Assembly (NCBI GenBank): GCA_007133145.1
Contig: SLNF01000109.1
Coordinates: 1-15,835 of the forward strand
Source of the DNA: Nitriliruptorales bacterium
GTDB lineage: Bacteria > Actinomycetota > Nitriliruptoria > Euzebyales > Egibacteraceae
Direction: 5' to 3'
DNA length: 15,835 nucleotides
The notes beneath the pieces were generated by a model. It was given only the letters and a program-made list of their open reading frames with translations. It searched no databases and had not been told where the DNA came from. Positions within the stretch are counted from its first letter, which is position 1. Each line of letters starts with the position of its first letter. The translations under genes were made by a program, and so were the position numbers. This document shows, piece by piece, positions 1-7,787 of the stretch.

Positions 1-977
1 ACGTCGGCGGGGTCGTCGAAGAGCATGTTGAGCTCGTCGTCGAGCTTGCAGAGGGTGAGCGACAGGCCCGCCATCTCCAGCGAGGTGCAGTACTCGCCCA
101 CGTAGGAGCGGGTGACCTTGATGCCACGGTCGGTGAGCATGCCGTGGGCGATGCCGTAGACGAGGTAGAGCTCGGAGATCGGCGTGCCACCGAGCCCGTT
201 GATCATGAGCGCGACCTCGTCGCCCGACTCGAAGGGCAGGTCGGTGACCACGGCCTCGACGAGCTCCTCGGCGATCTCGTTCGCGCTCTTGATCTTGTCG
301 CGCCTGCGTCCCGGCTCGCCGTGGATGCCGACGCCGACCTCCATCTCGTCGTCACCGATCTCAAAGATCGGCGTCCCGCGCGCCGGTGGCGTGCAGGACG
401 TCAGCGCCACGCCCATCGTGCGGGTCACGTCGTTGACGCGGTTGCCGAGCGCCACGAGCTCGTCGAGGTCCGCGCCCCGCTCGGAGGCGGCGCCGACGGC
501 CTTGATGACGAAGAAGTTGCCCGCAACGCCGCGGCGGCCGGTGGTGTGCGTGGAGTCCTGCACCGCGACGTCGTCGTCGACGACGATCGTGCCGACCCGG
601 ATGCCCTCGGCCTCGGCGAGCTCACGGCCCATGTCGAAGGCCATGCGGTCGCCGGTGTAGTTGTTGATGATGTGGAGGACGCCCTTCTCGCTGTTGAGCA
701 GCTTCGTCGACTCGATGACGAAGTCGGAGGGCGGACCCGCGAAGACGTCGCCGGGGCACGCACCGTCGAGCATGCCCTTGCCGACGATCATGACGTGCGC
801 GGGCTCGTGGCCCGAGCCAGAGCCCTGCAGGATCGACACCTTGTCGTCGCGCGGCATGTCCGCCCGCATGATGAGGTTGTAGTCGGGGACGTACTTCAGC
901 TTCCCGGGGTTGGCCGCCATGATGCCCTGGAGCATCTCGGGGACGAACTTCGTCGGGTCGTTGACGAACTTCTTCAC
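1..977 (-). CDS. dhaK: Dihydroxyacetone kinase, DHA-binding subunit DhaK (3' end cut by window edge)
   Basis: This subunit binds dihydroxyacetone covalently and presents it for phosphorylation to DHAP by DhaL in the cytoplasm. The start is the GTG at 975-977, preceded by AAAGGAG at suitable spacing, and 325 codons are visible. Family length is about 330, so only a few C-terminal residues lie outside. Seen directly: the GSGHEPAH segment (His57), Asp110 in NYTGD, and GVGIHGEPG with His219. These match the E. coli DhaK residues His56, Asp109 and the covalent hemiaminal His218. It lies 42 nt downstream of dhaL on the same strand, so it should be co-transcribed with dhaL and the aldolase gene. The order L-then-K reverses the common dhaK-dhaL order. 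No PTS-type dhaM is visible, so whether the phosphate donor is ATP or a PTS protein cannot be decided here. Confidence 0.95.
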   Translation of the reverse strand, partial: MKKFVNDPTKFVPEMLQGIMAANPGKLKYVPDYNLIMRADMPRDDKVSILQGSGSGHEPAHVMIVGKGMLDGACPGDVFAGPPSDFVIESTKLLNSEKGVLHIINNYTGDRMAFDMGRELAEAEGIRVGTIVVDDDVAVQDSTHTTGRRGVAGNFFVIKAVGAASERGADLDELVALGNRVNDVTRTMGVALTSCTPPARGTPIFEIGDDEMEVGVGIHGEPGRRRDKIKSANEIAEELVEAVVTDLPFESGDEVALMINGLGGTPISELYLVYGIAHGMLTDRGIKVTRSYVGEYCTSLEMAGLSLTLCKLDDELNMLFDDPAD

Positions 978-1019
978 AGCCGCTCCTTTCGCCTCGCCTG
1001 CGCCGCAGGCGAGAGCTCT

Positions 1020-1658
1020 CTATGCCTCGCCGATCTCGGCGCTGACGTTCTCGAACATCACGGCGACGGCGATCGCGCCGGCGTCGACGGACTCCCGGCT
1101 GCGCTCCCCGGTGTAGGAGGCGCGACCGCGCCGGGCGAGCATCCCGAGGGTGCCCTCGGCGGCGCTGCGCGCGGTCTCCGCCGCCGCGGCGACGGCCTCT
1201 TGCGCGCTGGCGCCCGCCTGCAGGGAGGACTCGAGGGTGTCGGTCGCGGGTACGAGCGCGTCGAGCAGCGTCTTGTCGCCGAGCTCTGCCTGCCCGCGCT
1301 GCATGATCCCCTCGGCTGCGGCACGCAGCGCCGCGACGACGTCCTCGCCGGAAGGTTCCTCCTTGCCGCTGAGCGCGGCCCCGGCCCGCAGGAAGGCCGT
1401 GCCCCAGATCGGTCCAGACACTCCGCCAACGGCCTTTGACAGCACGATCGCGGCGGCCTTGAGCAGACCACCGGCGTCCTCGTAGCTCATGTCGTCCCAG
1501 TGCTCGAGGAACCGGCCGAAGCCGGTGGCGAGCGAATGGCCGAAGTCGGCGTCGCCGACGGCGGCGTCGAGGTCACTGAAGTACTGCTCGTTGTCGACGG
1601 CGGTCTGCGCGATCGTCCGCACGATGCGCTCGGCGTCCTTGAGGGTTGCGTCGCCCAC
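1020..1658 (-). CDS. dhaL: Dihydroxyacetone kinase, nucleotide-binding subunit DhaL
   Basis: DhaL carries the adenine nucleotide that phosphorylates the dihydroxyacetone held by DhaK. The product is 212 aa, which is the normal size for a stand-alone DhaL. The segment at residues 31-41 holds Asp31, Asp36 and Asp38, matching the three Asp residues that hold Mg-nucleotide in E. coli DhaL (30, 35, 37). GGVSGP and GDKTLLDAL are also typical family segments. The start is the GTG at 1656-1658, with GGAGG four bases upstream. An ATG a little upstream (at about 1670) is in another frame. The gene is 82 nt downstream of the aldolase gene and 42 nt upstream of dhaK. No DhaM-like domain is fused to it. 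Confidence 0.94.
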   Translation of the reverse strand: MGDATLKDAERIVRTIAQTAVDNEQYFSDLDAAVGDADFGHSLATGFGRFLEHWDDMSYEDAGGLLKAAAIVLSKAVGGVSGPIWGTAFLRAGAALSGKEEPSGEDVVAALRAAAEGIMQRGQAELGDKTLLDALVPATDTLESSLQAGASAQEAVAAAAETARSAAEGTLGMLARRGRASYTGERSRESVDAGAIAVAVMFENVSAEIGEA

Positions 1659-1740
1659 TGGTCCTCCATGCGTCGGGTTCCTCGCCGGAACGGTGGTTGG
1701 GGGTGCTCGTCGCAGAGCACGGGTGCACTGGTGTCGCAGT

Positions 1741-3081
1741 TCAGCCGCCGGGGGTGAGGCCTGCGGCGGCGTTGGCGTCGGCGGCGGCGGTCATGAAGCG
1801 GCGTTGGTAGGCCACGACCTGGGGGCTGGAGGCCCAACGGGCCAGGTAGGCCGGCTCGGTGGTGATCACGACCTTGTGGTGCCAGTCAAGGAACTCCGGC
1901 TCGGTGAGCATCCGCATGATCTCGGGATACCAGGTCGGCCCCTCCATCGAGCAGATGATCAACCGGGTGTCGGCGAGATTGGCGGTCTTGAGCATCCGCA
2001 GCGCATGCCGGGCCGAGTCCAACCCATCAGCCCCCTCAGGACCATCGACCTGACGGTTCACCAGATACGTCCGCGCCCGCGACGCCACCGTGTGCAGATC
2101 CGCCTGCTCCTCCCCCGCCGCGAGGTAGTCCTGCTTGAGCATGAACTCCCGCAGCTGCGTGAGGAAACTCTCATCACCGCTGGCCTCATAGGCGGCCAGC
2201 AGCCCCGCAAACATCCGCGTGGCCTTGCGGCGATGCCGCAAGAACGCGTTGATGAAGTACGGCCGCGCCTGCAACGCCAACGCCACCTGATGCGGCTCGA
2301 ACATCAACGTGAAGTTCACCCGGTAGCCGTGCTCACGCAGCTTCAACGCCAAGTTGTGCCCGTAGAGATAATCCGCCGTCGCCCCCTGGTCATACCGCCG
2401 ATCCAACCGCCGCTCACCCTCCAGCAGCTGGCCGACATTGCCGGCATTGACCGGCCCGGTGTGCGGCACCTTGACCACCAGCCGATGCGGGCTGACGATC
2501 TCCCCATAGCCTTCGACCTGCTCGAGGATCGCCCCGAAGTCAGCGAACGGGTTGTTGAGCTCCACGCTCATGTCCGCACCCGGACCCAACACCCGCCCCA
2601 GCTCAGCCAGCACCTCCTCCAACGTCTTGAAATGCCCCCCGACATTCGCCTCGGGATCATTGATGAACAGGTCGTAGACGATCCCCGGGTTGCACGTCAT
2701 GTTCGCCACGAGCGGCGCGCACGGCGCCACCTCATACGGATTGGCCGAATCCACCGAGAACAGCAACGGCGTCGGCCGCAACCGGCCCCCAGAATCCCAG
2801 GCGATGTTGCGCACGAGATCCACCCGGGCGGTCCCATCAGCCTCCAACCACCACCGCGGCTCGAACCCCGCCGGCGTCTGCCCCTCAGGCGTGGCCCCCG
2901 CAAACGCATCCACCACCTCGACGAACCGGTCGGTCACCCCCAACCCCGACACCCCAGCAGCCCCCGCCACCTCCGCGGCCACCCACCCCGGCACCCGCGC
3001 CGCATACCCCTCAAACCCCCGCACCACCGGCGGCAGATCCTCGCGATCGACGGGAACCGGTGATGTCGCTACACGGGTCAT
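1741..3081 (-). CDS. Transaldolase-fold class I aldolase, long divergent form
   Basis: The 446-aa protein carries the hallmarks of the transaldolase/fructose-6-phosphate aldolase TIM-barrel family. Residues 109-132 contain a strand-1 Asp (D111 in VDSAN) followed by MTCNPGIV, which resembles the family's GVTTNPS segment. LVVKVPHT at 201-208 places the Schiff-base lysine at K204. NFTLMF at 256-261 fits the next core strand. It is longer than usual (about 215-320 aa in classical members): roughly 105 extra residues precede the barrel, and an insert of about 30 residues lies between the Lys strand and NFTLMF. The ATG start has GGGAGG seven bases upstream. It is first in an operon with dhaL and dhaK, so release of dihydroxyacetone is the likely reaction. 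The true sugar substrate is unknown. Codon use differs from neighbours, with many GGG, GTG, GAT, TTT and TAT codons, strongest near the 5' end. Confidence 0.72.
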   Translation of the reverse strand: MTRVATSPVPVDREDLPPVVRGFEGYAARVPGWVAAEVAGAAGVSGLGVTDRFVEVVDAFAGATPEGQTPAGFEPRWWLEADGTARVDLVRNIAWDSGGRLRPTPLLFSVDSANPYEVAPCAPLVANMTCNPGIVYDLFINDPEANVGGHFKTLEEVLAELGRVLGPGADMSVELNNPFADFGAILEQVEGYGEIVSPHRLVVKVPHTGPVNAGNVGQLLEGERRLDRRYDQGATADYLYGHNLALKLREHGYRVNFTLMFEPHQVALALQARPYFINAFLRHRRKATRMFAGLLAAYEASGDESFLTQLREFMLKQDYLAAGEEQADLHTVASRARTYLVNRQVDGPEGADGLDSARHALRMLKTANLADTRLIICSMEGPTWYPEIMRMLTEPEFLDWHHKVVITTEPAYLARWASSPQVVAYQRRFMTAAADANAAAGLTPGG

Positions 3082-3191
3082 GGCCGTGCCTCCCTACGAT
3101 CGGCGGCGACGACGGCGCCCCGCGGCCTGGTCCCCCCGCCTCGGCACCGCGCCCGTGCCGTCGCTGGTTCGGGGTCGCCGGACTCGCGAAA

Positions 3192-3207
3192 CACTGCCGT
3201 AACAGTG
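3192..3207. promoter_or_regulatory. Inverted repeat operator candidate at the aldolase-operon start site
   Basis: CACTG-6-CAGTG is a perfect 5-bp inverted repeat directly downstream of the -10 box and over the predicted transcription start, a typical repressor position. The minus-strand core GGCAGTGTT is also found in the merR promoter (spacer and start of the -10 region). Binding by MerR or any other regulator is inference. Confidence 0.4.
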
Positions 3208-3236
3208 AGTATCCGAACCATCCGAGAGACCGTCAA
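3208..3236 (-). promoter_or_regulatory. Sigma70-type promoter of the aldolase-dhaL-dhaK operon
   Basis: On the minus strand a TTGACG -35 box (3231-3236) is separated by 17 bases from a GATACT -10 box (3208-3213). The predicted start is near 3201, giving an untranslated leader of about 120 nt before the ATG at 3081. This is one of the two best-formed promoters in the window. Confidence 0.6.
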
Positions 3237-3320
3237 GGGCCTCTTGCCCGGAGTCTCGCGGGCCGGGCGACACGAGAGGAGACCGGTCTCGGGGGCCGAG
3301 ACCGACGGCAGCGCCCCGGC

Positions 3321-3968
3321 TCAGCGGTCGGCGTATCCCCACCGGACCTCGGAAAGCGCCTCGCGAGTGGCGAGGACCTCGTCGGCGAAGCGCTCCGAGA
3401 CCGGCAGCGGTCCCTCCTCGCGCAGCCGTACCGGCCCTTGGTTGTAGGCCAGGAGCGCCTCGCGTGGCGAACCGAGTTCCGCCTCGAGCGTGGAGAGGTA
3501 GATCGCCCCCACCGCGACGTTGTCGGCGAGGCGGTCGGGGTCCAGCGGCTCGTCGAGATGCCCGCTGATCACCTCGGCGGTCGCCGGCAGCACCTGCATG
3601 ACCCCGACCGCACCGCGCGCGGAACGGGCGTCCTGCCGCCAACGCGACTCGTGCCAGGCGAGGGCGAGCACGAGGTGGGGGTCGGCGCCCCGCGCTGCGG
3701 CGGCCTCGGCGATGGCGGCCCGCTTGTCCGAGTGCCCCTCGAGCGCCGCGGCGAGCTCGTCGCCGATGGCCTCGGGCAGGCTCACCACGACGGCGTCGGG
3801 GTCAGCCGGTCCGGGAGCCGTCGGGGCCGCCCCCGGCCCGATCCCCGGTCCGGCGAGCAACGCAACGCCGAGAACGACGATGCCGAGCGCGAGGACGGTG
3901 CCGACGGCACCGTTGGGGCCGCTGCCGTCGGCACGCCCTAGGCTCGTTCGTCGGCGGAGATCACCCAT
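3321..3968 (-). CDS. Lytic transglycosylase, SLT-type, membrane-anchored
   Basis: The product is predicted to cleave peptidoglycan glycan strands outside the membrane. From the ATG at 3968 it is 215 aa. Residues 22-42 form one hydrophobic segment (signal anchor or signal peptide), followed by a Pro/Ala/Gly linker. The SLT domain then spans about residues 85-210. The catalytic acid is Glu107 in AWHESRW. GAVGVMQVLPATA follows at 119-131, and AYNQGP at 174-179 is the family's third signature. The frame stays open upstream to 4247, but that part is Arg/Pro/Ser-rich and resembles no leader, so the shorter start is preferred. The ribosome site is weak, and GTG at 3983 is an alternative. The gene is divergent from the membrane protein at 4082 and has no obvious operon partner. 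Confidence 0.85.
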   Translation of the reverse strand: MGDLRRRTSLGRADGSGPNGAVGTVLALGIVVLGVALLAGPGIGPGAAPTAPGPADPDAVVVSLPEAIGDELAAALEGHSDKRAAIAEAAAARGADPHLVLALAWHESRWRQDARSARGAVGVMQVLPATAEVISGHLDEPLDPDRLADNVAVGAIYLSTLEAELGSPREALLAYNQGPVRLREEGPLPVSERFADEVLATREALSEVRWGYADR

Positions 3969-4081
3969 CGCGTGTGCCGGCACCGTACCCGAGCGGCCGG
4001 TGACCTCCGCCGCGACAGGGCCCGGCCCCCGCCGGTAGGGCCGACGGCAGGGCGTGGGAGGATGCACCGGCCAGGACGGCG

Positions 4082-4660
4082 ATGGACCCACGAGTGGGCA
4101 GGCGGTGCGCGATGCGGACGAGGCTCGAGGCGCGGGTGGGCTGGCGGCTGTGGCTCGTGACGGCCTTGGTCTTCGCGACCTTCCTCGTCGGCGTGCTGCC
4201 CGGGGTGGCACGGACGACGGTCGAGATGACGGGGACCTCGGCCTCACCCGACGGCTCCTACCTCTACACCGCGGAGGACCTCTACCGCTGGGCGGCCGCC
4301 TACGGCGAGGAGGGCCGCGCGTACTACGTGCGGTCCCGCTTCACGTTCGACGTCGTCTGGCCGCTCGTCTACGGGCTCTTCCTCCAGGTCTCGCTGCTCC
4401 TCGCCTCCCGTGCCACGGTCGTGGTGGCCCGTCTGCCCTCGGTGCTCGTCTTCACCCCGGTGATCGCGGTGCTCTTCGACTTCCTCGAGAACACGAGCGC
4501 GGCCCTCGTCATGGCGCGCTACCCGGCGACGACGCCCGTGGCGGCACACGCCGCGCCGGTGCTCACGTTCGTGAAGTGGAACGTGCTCGTCCTCGCCTTC
4601 GTCCTGGCGGGGCTGGGCGGCCTCGCCTGGCTCGTCCCCCGGCTCCGACGGGCGACCTAG
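4082..4660 (+). CDS. Uncharacterised four-helix membrane protein
   Basis: The protein is 192 aa with four hydrophobic stretches at about residues 21-43, 90-108, 117-136 and 160-186. The loop after the first helix (45-85) is polar and aromatic-rich. The FDVVWPLVYGLFL segment, followed by a third helix and then FDFLENTSA, resembles conserved but uncharacterised membrane proteins. I do not recognise a named family. An alternative start at 4112 (MRTRLEAR) removes ten residues that look non-conserved and has AGGCGG upstream; neither ribosome site is strong. It is convergent with the aminotransferase gene, with only 30 bases between the stops. No function is proposed. Confidence 0.72.
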   Translation: MDPRVGRRCAMRTRLEARVGWRLWLVTALVFATFLVGVLPGVARTTVEMTGTSASPDGSYLYTAEDLYRWAAAYGEEGRAYYVRSRFTFDVVWPLVYGLFLQVSLLLASRATVVVARLPSVLVFTPVIAVLFDFLENTSAALVMARYPATTPVAAHAAPVLTFVKWNVLVLAFVLAGLGGLAWLVPRLRRAT

Positions 4661-4690
4661 GGCCCGCCTGCCCCAGGCCCGGCCCGAGCC

Positions 4691-5800
4691 TCAACGCGGC
4701 TCGGCGAGCAGTCGCTCGAGCGCGTCGAGGAAGAGCAGGACGTTGCGCTCTGCGCAGGTGTGGCCCATGAGGCCGACCCGCCACGCGCGCCCGGCGAAGT
4801 CGCCGATGCCCGCGCCGACCTCGAGGCCGTGCTCGGCGAGAAGCCGCCGGCGCCAGGCCGCCTCGTCGACGTCCTCGGGCAGCGCGACGGTCGTGAGTTG
4901 CGGCAGCCGGTGGCCCTCCTGTGCGAGCAGTTCGAGGCCGAGGTCGGCGAGGCCGGCCTGGAGTTGCCCTCCGAGGCGGGCGTGGCGCGCCCAGCGGACC
5001 TCGAGACCCTCCTCGGCGACGAGCGCGAGGCCCTCGGCGAGGGCGTAGAGCATCGCGATCGGCGCGGTGTGGTGGTAGGTGCGCCCGCCTTCGGCGTCGA
5101 GGTAGCCCAGCAGCAACGTGAGGTCGAGGTACCAGGACTGCACCGGCGTGGCGCGGGCTCGGACCTTCGCGACCGCCCGGTCGCTGAAGGTGACCGGCGC
5201 GAGGCCCGGTGGCACCGAGAGGCACTTCTGCGTGCCGCCGTAGGCCACGTCGACGCCCCAGGCGTCGACGGCGACCTCGACACCGGCGAGGCTCGTCACG
5301 CAGTCGAGCAGGAGCAGCGTCTCACCGTCCGCGAGCGCCGCGCCGATCTCGGCGACGGGTTGGTGCACCCCGGTGGAGGTCTCGGCATGGACGAGCGCGG
5401 CGACGGCGGGCCGACGGCGGCCGACCTCCTCGACGAAGGCGTCCGGTTCGACGATGCGCCCCCACGGCGCCTCGACGGTGTGGACCCGTGCCCCGGCACG
5501 GCGGGCGACCTCGGCCATTCGTCCGCCGAAGACGCCCGCGACCCCGACGACGACCTCGTCGCCGGGCTCGACGAGATTGACGAGCGCCGCCTCCATGCCG
5601 GCGCTGCCGGTGCCCGAGACCGGGAAGGTCACCTGGTTGGCGGTGCCGAAGGCGGTGCGCAGACCGGCGGCGATCTCGTCGAGCAACGGCGTGAAGTCGG
5701 GGTCGAGGTGGCCGAGCAGCGGTCGCGCGAGCGCCTCGCGCACCCGGGGGTGGACGTCACTGGGTCCCGGACCCATGAGGATGCGCTCGGGGGGATACAT
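4691..5800 (-). CDS. Class V aminotransferase, alanine/serine-glyoxylate type
   Basis: This is a PLP enzyme of the alanine-glyoxylate / serine-glyoxylate / purine-catabolism PucG branch. It moves an amino group to glyoxylate or a related oxo acid. The length of 369 aa is normal. Seen directly: GPGPSDVHPRV near the N-terminus, the phosphate-binding turn SGTGSAGMEAAL at 62-73, Asp166 in LLLLDCVTS, and GGTQKCLSVPPG with the PLP lysine K192. The start ATG at 5798-5800 has GAGGGC just upstream. The amino donor (alanine, serine or a ureide) cannot be fixed from sequence. No ureide-pathway or serine-cycle genes are adjacent. It is divergent from the dehydrogenase gene across 102 bases. Confidence 0.9.
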   Translation of the reverse strand: MYPPERILMGPGPSDVHPRVREALARPLLGHLDPDFTPLLDEIAAGLRTAFGTANQVTFPVSGTGSAGMEAALVNLVEPGDEVVVGVAGVFGGRMAEVARRAGARVHTVEAPWGRIVEPDAFVEEVGRRRPAVAALVHAETSTGVHQPVAEIGAALADGETLLLLDCVTSLAGVEVAVDAWGVDVAYGGTQKCLSVPPGLAPVTFSDRAVAKVRARATPVQSWYLDLTLLLGYLDAEGGRTYHHTAPIAMLYALAEGLALVAEEGLEVRWARHARLGGQLQAGLADLGLELLAQEGHRLPQLTTVALPEDVDEAAWRRRLLAEHGLEVGAGIGDFAGRAWRVGLMGHTCAERNVLLFLDALERLLAEPR

Positions 5801-5838
5801 ACGCCCTCGTCACCGTCGTCGACACCGCGTCGGCCGGC

Positions 5839-5844
5839 AGCCTA
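5839..5844 (-). promoter_or_regulatory. -10 box (TAGGCT) upstream of the aminotransferase gene
   Basis: TAGGCT on the minus strand predicts a start near 5832 and a leader of about 32 nt. The same nine bases, TAGGCTGCC, occur upstream of the HNH gene at 7756. No convincing -35 box is visible. Confidence 0.35.
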
Positions 5845-5902
5845 ACCCGGGAGGTGCCGTGACCGTGCCGTCGGGCCGAGGCGCGGAGGAGGAGGCCCCG
5901 CG

Positions 5903-6721
5903 ATGACCGCGACGCCGCCGACCGTCCTCATCACCGGCGCGACCGACGGGCTCGGCCGCGCGCTCGCCGACACACTCGCCGACGAGGGCTGGCGTGTCCT
6001 CGTCCACGGGCGCAGCGAGGGGCGTGTCGACGCCGCCGTGAGGGCCCTGGCCGCACGCGGCGAGGCGACGCCCACCGGCTACGTCGCCGACTTCGCCGCG
6101 CTCGCCGAGGTACGGCGCCTGGCGAGCGAGGTGCGCTCCCGGGAGGTCCGGCTTGACGCGCTCGTGAACAACGCCGGGATCGGACCGGGGTCGCCAGGGG
6201 GGCGGCGGGAGATCAGCGCCGACGGCCACGAGTTACGCCTGCAGGTCAACCACCTCGCCGCGCACCTGCTCACCCGCGAGCTCCTGCCGCTGCTACGGGC
6301 CTCCGCGCCAGCGCGGATCGTCCACGTCGCCTCCGGTGCCCAGCAGCCCGTCGACCCCGACGACCCGATGCTCGAGCGGGGCTACGACGGCAGCCGCGCC
6401 TACGCCCGGAGCAAGCTCGCGATGATCGCCGATGCCCTCGCCCTCGCCGAGGAGCTCGACCCCGCGGAGGTGACGGTCAACGCCCTGCACCCCGGCTCGC
6501 TCATGGACACCAAGATCGTGAGGGAGTCCTACGGCGCCGCGCAACGCCCCCTCGACGAGGGCGTCGCGGCGACTGCGCGGCTCGTTCTCGACGACGACCT
6601 CGCGGGGGTCACCGGGCGCTACGTCGACGGCACCGTCGAGGCCGCACCCGCCGCACAGGCTCGCGACCCCGAGGCGCGGTCGGCGCTGCTGCGACTGACC
6701 CGGGAGCTCGCCGGCACGTGA
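5903..6721 (+). CDS. Short-chain dehydrogenase/reductase
   Basis: This is a 272-aa NAD(P)-dependent oxidoreductase of the classical or extended-substrate SDR type. The Rossmann glycine motif G12-x3-G16-x-G18 lies in ITGATDGLG. NNAG is at 89-92. The full catalytic tetrad is present: N116, S144, Y167 and K171 (YARSK). The loop SLMDTKI after NALHPG and the overall layout resemble the retinol-dehydrogenase/WWOX-like group, but the substrate is unknown. The ATG has a GGAGGAGGAGG-type ribosome site, although its spacing is rather long. It is divergent from the aminotransferase and convergent with the phosphatase gene. Confidence 0.9.
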   Translation: MTATPPTVLITGATDGLGRALADTLADEGWRVLVHGRSEGRVDAAVRALAARGEATPTGYVADFAALAEVRRLASEVRSREVRLDALVNNAGIGPGSPGGRREISADGHELRLQVNHLAAHLLTRELLPLLRASAPARIVHVASGAQQPVDPDDPMLERGYDGSRAYARSKLAMIADALALAEELDPAEVTVNALHPGSLMDTKIVRESYGAAQRPLDEGVAATARLVLDDDLAGVTGRYVDGTVEAAPAAQARDPEARSALLRLTRELAGT

Positions 6722-6748
6722 GCAGCCTCGAGCCGCCGGGTGGGCTGC
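6722..6748. terminator. Weak hairpin between convergent genes
   Basis: GCAGCC (6722-6727) pairs with GGCTGC (6743-6748) between the stops of the dehydrogenase and phosphatase genes. There is no T-run, so a terminator role is only suggested by position. Confidence 0.2.
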
Positions 6749-6788
6749 CCCGAGGCAGGTGGCGTCGTCCCAAGGGCGGCGCGCCGGC

Positions 6789-7358
6789 CTAGGCGAGATG
6801 GTCGGAGGTGTTCCAGCGCACGACGACCGGACGGGCGTGGTACTCACCGAGCTCGGAGAGCGTCGCGGTGTCGAGGCGGAAGAGCCGCCCGGCCTGGGGC
6901 TCCATGCCGAGGTAGCGCGCGGCGAGGACCCGGAAGGTGTGGCTGTGCCCGACGAGCAGCGCCGAGCGCGCGCCCGATTCGATGAGGTCCTGCAGCACGG
7001 CGTCGACCCGCAAGGCGACGTCGTCGACGGTCTCACCGTCGGGACAGCCGTCGAACCACAGGTCCCAGGCGGGGCGACGCCCGCGGATCTGCACCGTCGT
7101 GAGCCCCTCGTAGGCACCGTAGTCGAGCTCGACGAGGCGCTCGTCGGTGGCGAACTCCCGGCCGGTGGCGGCTGCGGTGTCGCGCGCACGCTGGGACGGG
7201 CTCGAGAGCATCGCGTCGAACTCGGACCCCTCGAGACGAACCGCGAGCGCGCGCGCCTGGGCCTGCCCGCGCTCGGTCAGCGGCAGGTCGGTCCTGCCGG
7301 TGTGCTGCCCCGTACGACTCCAGGTCGTCTCGCCGTGCCGTGCCAAGGTCAGGTACAC
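6789..7358 (-). CDS. Histidine phosphatase, Rv3214/Gpm2-like (annotated phosphoglycerate mutase family)
   Basis: From the GTG at 7356-7358 the protein is 189 aa. The catalytic phospho-His is H8 in LARHGET, and the second His is H138 in VGHSH. Arg57/Arg59 and Glu78 lie where the family has its phosphate-pocket residues. The stretch DYGAYEGLTTVQI, then W, then GCPDGET, is very like the mycobacterial Rv3214 acid phosphatase, so a broad-range phosphatase is more likely than a glycolytic mutase. The frame is open to 7562, but the extra 68 residues are Arg/Gly-rich and unlike the family. GGGGAG lies six bases before the chosen GTG. It is divergent from the HNH gene across about 430 bases. Confidence 0.88.
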   Translation of the reverse strand: MYLTLARHGETTWSRTGQHTGRTDLPLTERGQAQARALAVRLEGSEFDAMLSSPSQRARDTAAATGREFATDERLVELDYGAYEGLTTVQIRGRRPAWDLWFDGCPDGETVDDVALRVDAVLQDLIESGARSALLVGHSHTFRVLAARYLGMEPQAGRLFRLDTATLSELGEYHARPVVVRWNTSDHLA

Positions 7359-7386
7359 CGTCTGCTCCCCGTTCAGGAACGGCTGC

Positions 7387-7392
7387 ACCCTA
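7387..7392 (-). promoter_or_regulatory. -10 box (TAGGGT) upstream of the phosphatase gene
   Basis: TAGGGT on the minus strand predicts a start near 7380, about 22 nt before the GTG start at 7358. This supports the short start for the phosphatase. No clear -35 box is seen. Confidence 0.35.
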
Positions 7393-7755
7393 CTGCCTGC
7401 ACGGCCCTTGCGACAGCCGCGTCGAGTCGAGGCCCCGGCGCGCCGGCCGGGGCGGAGCTCGACGCCCTCGACGGCGTCGCGCAGCCACGGTGGCCGGCTG
7501 ACGGGATCCCCCGTAGCGGAACCAGGCGTGCGCCCGCTGAAGGTCCAGCGGTCGAGCGCCATTGCCGCAGGCTCCTCGCCCGGGGCGGTCGCCGTCGCAC
7601 CCGTGTCGGCGCCCCCGGTAGCGGGGGTGGCAGGGCGCGTCGCCCACCCTCGCCACGGACGCCTCAGCGCCCCGCTGGCCTGGGACGATGCTGCACCACG
7701 ACGGCGTGGACCCTGCGACTGGACGATCAGACCGGCGCGGTCGGCCCGCGTTCTC

Positions 7756-7761
7756 TAGGCT
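7756..7761 (+). promoter_or_regulatory. -10 box (TAGGCT) upstream of the HNH gene
   Basis: TAGGCT predicts a start near 7768 and a short leader of about 20 nt that includes the strong GGGAGGG ribosome site. No -35 match is seen. Confidence 0.35.
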
Positions 7762-7787
7762 GCCATTGAGCCGACCGGGAGGGACCG

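Larger units (their letters stand above)
7359..7787. other. 429-base gap between divergent genes
   Basis: I see no convincing gene or tRNA here. The open frames on both strands have Arg/Pro/Ala composition and no family match. The region holds candidate -10 boxes for both flanking genes and one GC-rich hairpin, GCCCCGG/CCGGGGC, at about 7432-7453 with no T-run. Confidence 0.4.

Noticed and set aside
144..1439. 431-codon plus-strand frame opposite dhaK and dhaL
   Set aside because: It lies antisense to two clearly recognised genes. Its composition (Asp/Arg/Ala/Gly/Val-rich) is what a high-GC shadow frame gives, and it has no family features.
1489..3063. 524-codon plus-strand frame opposite the aldolase gene
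   Set aside because: It is Arg/Pro/His-rich with no domain pattern, while the minus strand holds the transaldolase motifs and a good ribosome site.
6789..7358. Glycolytic phosphoglycerate mutase
   Set aside because: The short length and the DYGAYEGLTT...GCPDGET pattern fit the Rv3214-like phosphatase branch better than cofactor-dependent mutase.
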